From: CG2-30-40-21 sp043806395
Lineage (GTDB): Bacteria; UBA9089; CG2-30-40-21
Assembly: GCA_043806395.1 (NCBI GenBank)
Contig: JAZDHC010000286.1
Span: forward strand, 1-14,828
Length of the DNA: 14,828 nt
Direction: 5' to 3'
Shown here: positions 6,415 through 14,300 of the stretch, in pieces
How the letters are laid out: the number at the start of each line of letters is the position of its first letter
Position numbering within the stretch: position 1 is the stretch's first letter
Made by a program: the position numbers and the translations under genes
Notes under the pieces: model-generated
The model's input: only the letters and a program-made list of their open reading frames with translations
Databases searched by the model: none
Told to the model about the DNA's origin: nothing

Positions 6415-7731
6415 TCACAAAAACTTTCTGTTAATAATAACCAATGGAGACATAGTCATTATCTTTCTGGCAATATCCGGATACTTGGCAATAAACTTTA
6501 ATTCATCCGCAGTCAAAGGCTGTTGGGTATGAACATTAGCATATCGGACAAGTTCCAATACCTTGTGTGCCTCTTTTTCATCCTTGAACTCTATCTCCAA
6601 TTTATCAGATACATTTCTAAATCCCTTAATCCCGCTGTATTCACCGGCTGTAATCTGTCTGCCTGTTGTAATTATTTCAGGCTCTCCACGGCCAAGCTCT
6701 TCAAAATCATACAATTCATAGTTTCGTCTATCCTTCAGAGCACCATCTGCATGGATACCAGACTCATGAGCAAAGGCATTTGCCCCTACCCCTATTTGAT
6801 TAACAGGAATAGGCACCCCAAAGGCATATGCTGCATACTTTGACACCTTCCATGCACATGACAGCTTCACCCGTTCATCAAGGGTGTATTTATTCTCAAA
6901 CCCGGGTGAATATTTCAAGGCAAGTATTACACCTACCAGATCTGCATTGCCTGCCCTCTCTCCCATTCCGTTTATCGTTACATTTATATAGGCATCAACA
7001 CCAGCGTCTATTGCCCCCTTTGCCCCGGCAACAGAACATGCCACAGCCATGCCCAAATCATTATGATAATGCATCTCAATGGGAATCTGGACTTCCTTGG
7101 CTAATTGATATATTCGATCATATGAGGTAAATGGGTCTTCATAGCCCAGTGTATCGCAATATCTTATCCTGTCCGCACCATTTTCCTTGGCAGCCATTGC
7201 AAACTCTATCAAAAACTCCATATCTGTCCTTGAGGCATCCTCAGCATTAACACCAACGGTTTGTATACCGCTATCTTTTGCTTTTCTTAAGGCACCAACC
7301 ATCTTATCAATAAGATTTGGCTTGCTTGGATCATCCTTGGGGCTTCTGACCATACGGTCACCAAACTTACCCTTGGTCATCTGGACAGAGGTAGACATGG
7401 AGATATTCAGGTGTTTTACGGTTGTCTGCTGCAAGGTATAATCAATATCCTCTTTTACCGCCCGACACCAGCCACTCAGGATTATAGGGCTCAATGCCCC
7501 CATCTCTGCCAATTCAACATTTGCATTCAAATAATTTTCCTCATGATGGGTTGTTGGAAATCCAAACTCACTCTGAAATATCCCCATTTCATTAAAATAG
7601 AGATTCAGCATGGTCTTTTGCAGCTTTGCCAATCCCAATCTGGATGTCTGCACCCCATCTCGATTGGTCACATCAAGCAGGTATATCTTATTCTGCTTCT
7701 GCTCATCGGTTGAAACATTTTTCTTAGACAT
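6415..7731 (-). CDS. Probable Re-citrate synthase (homocitrate/isopropylmalate synthase family)
   Basis: A 438-residue DRE-TIM-type acyl-transfer enzyme. It carries Arg24-Asp25 in 'DVTNRDGVQTSRLGLAKLQK', 'EDASRTD' (164-170), the metal site 'HYHND' (His221, His223), 'GMGERAGNADL' (255-265) and 'HESGIHADG' (322-330). The usual homocitrate and isopropylmalate synthases have 'DTTLRDGEQ' at the first site; the 'VTNRDGVQ' form is what I recall from Re-citrate synthases of anaerobes, which condense acetyl-CoA with oxaloacetate. Malate dehydrogenase as the next gene downstream fits that substrate. Homocitrate synthase (2-oxoglutarate) remains possible. There is no C-terminal regulatory domain of the LeuA type. 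The ATG at 7731 is chosen over 7779 because AGGAGG lies just before it and the longer start would overlap the promoter. Confidence 0.75.
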   Translation of the reverse strand: MSKKNVSTDEQKQNKIYLLDVTNRDGVQTSRLGLAKLQKTMLNLYFNEMGIFQSEFGFPTTHHEENYLNANVELAEMGALSPIILSGWCRAVKEDIDYTLQQTTVKHLNISMSTSVQMTKGKFGDRMVRSPKDDPSKPNLIDKMVGALRKAKDSGIQTVGVNAEDASRTDMEFLIEFAMAAKENGADRIRYCDTLGYEDPFTSYDRIYQLAKEVQIPIEMHYHNDLGMAVACSVAGAKGAIDAGVDAYINVTINGMGERAGNADLVGVILALKYSPGFENKYTLDERVKLSCAWKVSKYAAYAFGVPIPVNQIGVGANAFAHESGIHADGALKDRRNYELYDFEELGRGEPEIITTGRQITAGEYSGIKGFRNVSDKLEIEFKDEKEAHKVLELVRYANVHTQQPLTADELKFIAKYPDIARKIMTMSPLVIINRKFL

Positions 7732-7765
7732 TTGATCGCCTCCTTTATTTGTTTTTACTTTATTC

Positions 7766-7794
7766 AGAATACCATACATTATTGATTATGTCAA
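7766..7794 (-). promoter_or_regulatory. Promoter of the citrate-synthase-like gene, overlapping the end of mtnA
   Basis: On the minus strand TTGACA (7794-7789) and TATTCT (7771-7766) are 17 bp apart, 35 nt before the ATG at 7731. The TTGACA box is also the last two sense codons of mtnA (Leu-Thr). The -10 match is 4 of 6. Confidence 0.5.
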
Positions 7795-8802
7795 GAAATT
7801 TCGCTTTACCATTTGCAACAAACTCTTCTCATACGGCGGCTCAGCAATCCCTGCCTCTGTAATTATCCCCTTAATCAATTCGTGTGGTGTAACATCAAAG
7901 GCAGGGTTATACACCTTGACACCATCAGGGGCAGTTTGTTTTCCAAATCCATGGCTTATTTCTTCTCGCAGCCTTTGTTCAATGGGAATCATGGAACCAT
8001 TGATAAGGGACATATCTATAGTTGAGGTTGGGGCAGCGACGAAAAATGGGATATTATGCTTTTCTGCTAAAACAGCAACACTATAAGTCCCAATCTTATT
8101 AGCCACATCCCCGTTGCCTGTGATGCGGTCTGCTCCAACAACGACCAGATTGATTTTGCCCTCCCGCATGACCACACCAGCCATATTGTCACAAATAAGC
8201 GTAACATCTACCCCTGCTTTCTGGAGTTCCCAGGCAGTTAATCTGGCACCTTGAAGCAAAGGCCTGGTTTCATCTGCATACACGGAGAGCTTTTTCCCTT
8301 GCTCAACTGCGGTATATATTACCCCAAGGGCAGTTCCTATCCCACCAGTTGCCAGCACCCCAGCATTACAATGGGTTAATATCCCATCCCCATCCTTGAT
8401 AAGGGATGCCCCAAACTCACCAATCTTCCTGCACTTTTCCCTATCATCCTCATGGATAAGGCAAGCCTCTTGAATAAGTATCTGCCGAAGCTGGTCACCA
8501 CTCATTCCCTGATGTTGGTTAATACACCTTTTCATCCTTTCCAATGCCCAGAACAGATTTACCGCAGTTGGTCTGGTGCTGGCAAGAAGCTCAATGGTTT
8601 CATCTAAGTTATCCATTCCAAGGGTTACCCCATATGCAGCGGCTACACCAATTGCCGGAGCACCTCGCACGCTCAATCTTTTGATGGCTTCAGCTACATC
8701 CTGGGGTGTCTTGCAATCAAGATAAACAAGCTCCCCGGGCAATTTGGTCTGATCCAGCAAGCTTAAAGAATTTTCTGTCCAGATAATGGGTGAAGGTATC
8801 AT
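7786..8802 (-). CDS. mtnA: Methylthioribose-1-phosphate isomerase
   Basis: A 338-residue cytoplasmic enzyme that converts 5-methylthioribose-1-phosphate to 5-methylthioribulose-1-phosphate in methionine salvage. Visible signatures are 'RLSVRGAPAIG' (42-52), 'ILTHCNAG' with catalytic Cys145, 'DETRPLLQGARLTAWEL' (177-193), 'DNMAG' (205-209), 'VGADRITGNGDVANKIGTY' (222-240) with catalytic Asp225, and 'APTSTID'. The paired Cys and Asp separate MtnA from the related eIF-2B subunits. The ATG has AGGAG upstream. It lies 83 nt after glmM and 54 nt before the next gene on the same strand. No other methionine-salvage gene is in the window, so it may serve a shortened route for 5'-methylthioadenosine or 5'-deoxyadenosine by-products; that is inference. 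Confidence 0.95.
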   Translation of the reverse strand: MIPSPIIWTENSLSLLDQTKLPGELVYLDCKTPQDVAEAIKRLSVRGAPAIGVAAAYGVTLGMDNLDETIELLASTRPTAVNLFWALERMKRCINQHQGMSGDQLRQILIQEACLIHEDDREKCRKIGEFGASLIKDGDGILTHCNAGVLATGGIGTALGVIYTAVEQGKKLSVYADETRPLLQGARLTAWELQKAGVDVTLICDNMAGVVMREGKINLVVVGADRITGNGDVANKIGTYSVAVLAEKHNIPFFVAAPTSTIDMSLINGSMIPIEQRLREEISHGFGKQTAPDGVKVYNPAFDVTPHELIKGIITEAGIAEPPYEKSLLQMVKRNFLT

Positions 8803-8885
8803 GGTTTTTTTTCTCCTATATTGTAAATATTTGCCACAAAAGCAATAAAAGCTGTAGCCTGTCGGGTTAGAAAATCCGCCCTCCG

Positions 8886-10232
8886 TTATCCGATCCTCTC
8901 CTCTATTTTCCGCACAATCCCTTGTGCCAATTCTGTAATCTGCCCATCGTCTTCCCCTTCAATCATGACTCGACACTTCATCTCCGTTCCAGAGTATCTA
9001 ACCACAACCCGGCCTGAATCCTTAAGAATATCTATCGCCTCATGAATGGCTTTTTGCACCTCTGGCATATCTTCAAGGGGAGGTTTTTTCTTTACTGGCA
9101 CATTCAGTAATATTTGAGGAAATTTTTTCATCACCTTTCCCAGACTTGAGGCAGGCTGTTTTATTTCTTCTAATGTTTTGAGCAATTGAAGGGCGGTCAA
9201 CATTCCGTCTCCAGAGGTATGATGGTCAAAAAAGACAATGTGTCCTGATTGTTCCCCGCCAAGAACTGCCCCACAGGCAAGCATCTCTTCAGTAACATAT
9301 CGGTCGCCTACACCTGTTTCCCGCACAATTATTCCTGCTTCTCTACAAGCAATGTGAAAGCCAAGATTGGTCATGACGGTAATTACAACCATATTATTTT
9401 TTAATTCTTTAGTTTCCTTCATGTGTTTTGCACAAGCCATGATGATAAAATCACCATCAATTACCTGCCCATTTTCATCAACAACGATAATCCTATCCCC
9501 ATCTCCATCAAAGCAAAATCCCATATCAGCCTTATGCTTCCTTATGGCATCCCCAATCAGTTCAGGATACATAGAACCGCAATCAAGGTTAATATTCGTA
9601 CCATCTGGCTGATTATTCAGGGTAATTATTCTTGCCCCCAATTGGCTGAATAAAGCAGGGGCAATATGAGAGGTTGCCCCATGGGCACAGTCTAAGAGGA
9701 TAGACATTCCACTTAAATCCATATTGCCAACACCCGCTTGAAGAAATTTCTGATATTGATCTGAAGCATCTGCAATATCAATCATCCTGCCAATATATAT
9801 TCCTGTAGGATGAAGTACGCCCTCTACACTTGTCTGAATGGCTTTCTCCATCTCTTCCTCTGTCCCATCACTCAGCTTAAATCCATCCGGTCCAAAAAAC
9901 TTAATACCATTATCATCAAAAGGGTTATGGGAAGCAGAGATAACAATGCCTGCATCAGCCTCTAAAGCCTTCGTCAGATACGCAATTCCAGGTGTAGGAA
10001 GCATACCTACCCTGATGCAATCTGCCCCGGCTGAGACAATCCCAGAGGATAAGGCTGCTTCTAACATATCTGAGGATATTCTTGGATCCTTTCCTATGAG
10101 TATTTTGGGACGAGTTTTCCCCCTGTGTAAAATGTATGCTGCTGCCCGTCCAAGCCGTAGGGCTAATTCTGAGGTCATGGGTTCAACATTTGCCTTACCC
10201 CGTATCCCATCCGTACCAAATAATTTTCGCAT
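8886..10232 (-). CDS. glmM: Phosphoglucosamine mutase
   Basis: A 448-residue enzyme that converts glucosamine-6-phosphate to glucosamine-1-phosphate, the step before UDP-GlcNAc for peptidoglycan and lipopolysaccharide. Domain order is as in the family: N-terminal 'LFGTDGIRGKAN', phosphoserine loop 'ISASHNP' with Ser101, metal loop 'DGDGDR' (242-247), sugar-binding 'GGEQSGH' and C-terminal phosphate loop 'RYSGTE'. 'GTDGIRG' plus total length points to GlmM rather than PgcA or ManB. The ATG has AAAGGAGG just upstream. A promoter lies at 10388-10416, so the leader of about 150 nt would contain the GGTCAGC inverted repeat. Activation by phosphorylation of Ser101 is expected from the family. Confidence 0.95.
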   Translation of the reverse strand: MRKLFGTDGIRGKANVEPMTSELALRLGRAAAYILHRGKTRPKILIGKDPRISSDMLEAALSSGIVSAGADCIRVGMLPTPGIAYLTKALEADAGIVISASHNPFDDNGIKFFGPDGFKLSDGTEEEMEKAIQTSVEGVLHPTGIYIGRMIDIADASDQYQKFLQAGVGNMDLSGMSILLDCAHGATSHIAPALFSQLGARIITLNNQPDGTNINLDCGSMYPELIGDAIRKHKADMGFCFDGDGDRIIVVDENGQVIDGDFIIMACAKHMKETKELKNNMVVITVMTNLGFHIACREAGIIVRETGVGDRYVTEEMLACGAVLGGEQSGHIVFFDHHTSGDGMLTALQLLKTLEEIKQPASSLGKVMKKFPQILLNVPVKKKPPLEDMPEVQKAIHEAIDILKDSGRVVVRYSGTEMKCRVMIEGEDDGQITELAQGIVRKIEERIG

Positions 10233-10252
10233 TTTTCCTCCTTTGTGTCTAT

Positions 10253-10378
<126 letters not shown>

Positions 10379-10387
10379 TTTTTCTTT

Positions 10388-10416
10388 ATTATACACTCAA
10401 TTTTTGAGAAATGCAA
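10388..10416 (-). promoter_or_regulatory. glmM: Sigma70-type promoter of glmM
   Basis: On the minus strand TTGCAT (10416-10411) and TATAAT (10393-10388) are separated by 17 bp. The spacer contains the small palindrome CTCAATTTTTGAG (10397-10409). It is divergent from the vapBC promoter 40 bp away. Confidence 0.6.
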
Positions 10417-10455
10417 TATTTTTTTATTGAATAACGAGTAATGAATGAAATACGG

Positions 10456-10484
10456 TTGACATTTACATTGTTTTGGAGTATAAT
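10456..10484 (+). promoter_or_regulatory. Consensus sigma70 promoter upstream of vapBC
   Basis: TTGACA (10456-10461) and TATAAT (10479-10484) with a 17-bp spacer match the consensus exactly. TTTTAAGGTAATA follows (10487-10499). The MITE-like copy A begins 21 bp after the -10 box and separates the promoter from vapB. Confidence 0.7.
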
Positions 10485-10505
10485 TGTTTTAAGGTAATAA
10501 TATAG

Positions 10506-10687
10506 TGTCTCGTCAACTCTTAATTGTCGGTAGGCAGTAATTCTCATTATGAACCGCAGAGACGCAGAGTCGCAGAGAATTTATATGCTTCATTCAGCGT
10601 TTCTTCTCTGCGTCTCTGCGTCTCTGCGGTGGAAAAATATCAAAATGAGAATTACTACCATTGCGTCAGTTTAAGGTTGTTGAGACA
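10506..10687 (+). mobile_element. Full MITE-like element, copy A, with ATAG target duplication
   Basis: A 182-bp element from TGTCTC to GAGACA, flanked by ATAG at 10502-10505 and 10688-10691. Terminal inverted repeats are imperfect over about 20 bp (TGTCTCGTCAACTCTTAA against TGTCTCAACAACCTTAAA). A second inverted pair lies further in (GTAATTCTCAT), and an inner perfect pair ACCGCAGAGACGCAGAG/CTCTGCGTCTCTGCGGT surrounds a short centre. It has no coding capacity. It sits between the vapBC promoter and the vapB ribosome binding site, ending 19 nt before the ATG. Confidence 0.82.
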
Positions 10688-10706
10688 ATAGAATATAGGA
10701 GACTAT

Positions 10707-10913
10707 ATGGAAACATTGACAATTTCACCAGAGTTTCAAATTGTAATTCCTCGAGTGATTCGAGAATCACTTGATGTCCATCCAGGACAAAAGGTTCAAG
10801 TCATCCAATACGAAAACAGGATTGAATTGATTCCTGTCAAGCCAATCAGGGAAATGCGCGGCTTTCTCAAAGGCATTGACACAACCGTAGAACGAGAGGG
10901 AGAACGCGTATGA
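10707..10913 (+). CDS. vapB: AbrB-type antitoxin
   Basis: A 68-residue SpoVT-AbrB-fold DNA-binding protein. The N-terminal half ('ISPEFQIVIPRVIRESLDVH' then 'PGQKVQVIQYENRIELIPV') is the classic swapped-hairpin motif. The C-terminal tail ('REMRGFLKGIDTTVERE') is the usual toxin-wrapping segment. It should bind and inhibit the VapC encoded next and repress the shared promoter together with it. The ATG follows AGGAG. Its stop overlaps the vapC start by 4 bp (ATGA, 10910-10913), as in many vapBC operons. The normal leader and any operator near the promoter are split by the inserted MITE-like element, which could change the autoregulation. Confidence 0.88.
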   Translation: METLTISPEFQIVIPRVIRESLDVHPGQKVQVIQYENRIELIPVKPIREMRGFLKGIDTTVEREGERV

Positions 10914-11290
10914 ATGTTGTTGATTCCTCTGGATGGCTTGAATATTATGCTGATGGACCAAACGCAGATTTTTTTACACCAGCAATTGAAAATATATCGG
11001 AATTGGTTGTTCCTTCAATTAGTATTTATGAAGTGTTCAAACGCGTACTCCAACAACGAACCGAGGAGGATGCAATCTATTGTATGGCTATAATGAAACG
11101 AGGGCTCGTAGTAGATTTAACTGCACCTATTGCTCTTAGTGCAGCCAAGATTTCTGTTGAATTAAAATTACCGATGGCTGACAGCATTATGCTGGCTACA
11201 GCCCGTATGTATAATGCTACATTGTGGACACAAGATTCTGATTTCAGAAATATTATGGGCGTTCAATACAAGAGAAAAACTTCGGTATAA
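10910..11290 (+). CDS. vapC: VapC-type PIN-domain ribonuclease toxin
   Basis: A 126-residue PIN-domain protein. The four acidic positions of the Mg2+ site are visible: Asp5 in 'VVDSSGWLEY', Glu41 in 'SISIYEVFKR', Asp91 in 'LPMADSIMLATA' and Asp109 (with Asp111) in 'WTQDSDF'. These are the normal VapC catalytic residues, so the toxin looks intact. VapC enzymes cut tRNA or rRNA in the cytoplasm when VapB is degraded; the target of this one cannot be read from sequence. It starts within the vapB stop codon. The large surface-protein gene begins 22 nt after the vapC stop and may be cotranscribed. It is different in sequence from the PIN toxin at 4374-4787. Confidence 0.92.
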   Translation: MNVVDSSGWLEYYADGPNADFFTPAIENISELVVPSISIYEVFKRVLQQRTEEDAIYCMAIMKRGLVVDLTAPIALSAAKISVELKLPMADSIMLATARMYNATLWTQDSDFRNIMGVQYKRKTSV

Positions 11291-11312
11291 ATAAATTATC
11301 AGGGTGAATAAT

Positions 11313-14300
11313 ATGAAAACAATCTGTTATATGTGGCTGATTATCATATTTCTTGTATCCACGGTTGAGGCAGGAGTGCCAAAAACCATCCATTATCAGG
11401 GAAGATTGACTGGCTTAGTTCCTGATGGTACGGTTACAGCTACATTTAGTATCTGGAATGCAGACACCGGCGGGAGCAAGCTGTGGGAAGAGGCTCAGGA
11501 TGTGCGGTGCAGTCAGGAGGGGCTTTTTAGTGTGTTGCTGGGGAAACAAACCCCCATGAACCCCAAGTACCTTCCCTTTGATACCAGCTATTGGATTGAG
11601 ATGAAGATTGGCAGCGATGTGTTCCGTCCGAGATTGCCTTTTGGTGCAAGTGCTTATGCCTTTTATAGCCTGAATGCTGATACTGTAGATGGTAAACATG
11701 CTACGGAATTGATGGGGGCACACTATCAACAAGCAGTTACAGTGGCAAAATCTGGCGGAGATTATACCACTATCTCCGGGGCACTCTCCGCAATTAATCC
11801 ATCCGCAGCCAATCCGTATCTTATCATGGTTATGCCCGGGGTGTATGAGGAAACTATTCAACTTAAATCATTTGTAGAATTAAAGGGCTCAGGCAGAAAT
11901 TCATGCAAGATATTTTCGTCCTCAGGCACACCATTAATCGCAGATGGGGTGGGGAGTGCTTCTGTTGAAGGGTTTACTCTTGAGGCAGGTGTGCTATATG
12001 GGCTGGTCTGTCAGGGTAATTCATGCCCCAGGATAAATGATTGCCGTATTATTGCCCGGGCAAACCATACGGTTGTGGCTGTATTATGCAAGGATAATTC
12101 TGCACCATGGATAACCAACTGTGAGCTATTGGGCAGGGATAATGGGATAAAATGTGAAGATTCTGCCTCACCAGTGGTTAATAATTCGCAAATAGAAGGT
12201 GATAAAGCCGTATGGATTGATAATGCTCTTGCCTCGCCAAAGATCAATTATTCTCAAATAATTGGCACAATACAAAACCCCAACAATTCAACCAAATATC
12301 AGATAAACAACTGTACCGATGCTGAAGGGAAATTGATAGGAGTAACTCAAGCCATAACCGCCGGGACAGCCACCTATGCCTTAAATGCCCTGAATGCAGA
12401 CATGGTTGATGGAAAACATGCCTCTGATCTGGAAAAGGCAGATTATGATCATGTGCTTATTGTAGCTAAGACAGGGGGTGATTATGCTACCATCTCCACT
12501 GCTCTGGCAAGTATACAACCGTCTGCAGATAATCGATACCTTATCATGGTTATGCCCGGGGCGTATGATGATTCAATAGATCTTAAGCCTTTTGTGGATA
12601 TAACGGGGTCAGGTCGGGATTCATGCAAAATTCTTTGTGGCTTGAACCATACAGTCAGGGTAACTACTGATATTGGCTCTGCAAGTATTTCTGGCTTGAC
12701 TATTGAAGCCACAGGTCCCGGACATGCAGGCGTTTACCTGACCTCAGGTTCACCAATTATTACCAATTGCCTGATAAAAAGCCGTGAGTTGGCGGCTGTC
12801 TTTTGTGAGGGTGTGGCAAAGCCATTGATACGGGATTGTAGTCTTGAAGGCTACTGGCAATGTGGCTTAATGCTATCAGGTTCTTGCGAGCCAGTGGTTA
12901 TTGATTGCCAGATAAAAGGGAAGACCGGAATTGAGTGTAGTACTATGGGTACACCATTGCTACGAGATTGTATCATTGAAGGACAACAGTATGGTGCTTA
13001 TTTATATAACTCATCCCCTATGATAAGTAATTGCAGGATCAAGGGGATTGAAAATCATGGGGTTGATTGTTATAATGCTGCTGCTGAGATATCGGGTAGC
13101 CAGATAGAGACAACCGGAGTAAGCAAGTGTGCGGTTTATATTGAGGATAAGGCTACCAGTACAAGGCTGTATCATTGCCATCTCACTTCAACAGGTGGAG
13201 TGTCGAGCGTTGATGCTCGAATAGATGGGACACCGGTATATGTAAATTTTTGCTCCATGAATGCCGGGCTTAGCTCCAGGGTGCGAAATCAGATAAAGTA
13301 TCCGTTTAAGGATGAGGGTATTGCCAGTTATGCCATGGATGCGGATAAATTGGATAATTGTGAGCCAATGGAGCTTGAGGTGGGGACAGCCACATATGCT
13401 GGTACTGCCAGCTATGCCAAGAATGCGGATAAATTAGATAATTGTGAGCCAATAGAGCTTGAGGTGGGATCAGCTACTTATGCTGGTACTGCCAGCTATG
13501 CTTATGATGCGGATAAATTAGATGGTCGGCAACCTATTCAACTGGAAGTAGGATCTGCCACATACGCTGGTACTGCCAGTTATGCCTATGATGCAGACAA
13601 ATTAGATGGTCGGCAGCCTATTCAGCTGGAGGTTGGATCTGCCACATACGCTGGTACTGCCAGTTATGCCATGAATGCGGATAAGCTGGATGGATGGGAC
13701 CCCCTTGAGCTTTCCGTGGGCTCAGCTACTTATGCCAATCTGGCAAGCTATGCAGAGAATGCTAAGCTGCTGAATGGACAAAAGACTAAGGAGCTTGAGG
13801 TAGGCTCAGCTACTTATGCAGATATTGCCGGCTATGCCTATAATGCAGACTCATTAGATGGTATTAATGATCAACGCAATCTTTCGGTAGGAACGGCTGC
13901 ATATGCTGGTACCTCTGCTTGGGCAATGAATGCGGATAAATTAGATGGTTGTGAGCCAATGGAGCTTGAGGTTGGATCTGCTACATATGCGGGTACTGCC
14001 AGTTATGCCATGGATGCGGACAAGCTGGACGGTAGGCAACCCTTTCAGCTTGAGGTCGGCTCAGCTACTTATGCCAGTACTGCCAGCTATGCGTATGATG
14101 CAGACAAGCTGGACGGTAGGCAACCCTTTCAACTTGAGGTCGGCTCAGCTACTTATGCCAGTACTGCCAGCTATGCCGATCTGGCCGGCACAGCTACTTT
14201 TACTCATGATATTGCACACACTATCAATGCTGATTGGGCTAGCACAGCAACCATGGCATTGGACAGTCAGAAATTAGGCAGCAAGACCGCTGCACAGCTT

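Noticed and set aside
11415..11861. Minus-strand open frame of 148 codons opposite the surface protein
   Set aside because: It is a shadow of the YQGRLT and beta-helix coding region, with no ribosome binding site or family resemblance.
13945..14277. Open frame of 110 codons in another plus frame over the 84-bp repeats
   Set aside because: It is an out-of-frame reading of the large repeat protein, whose own frame is continuous and starts with a signal peptide.
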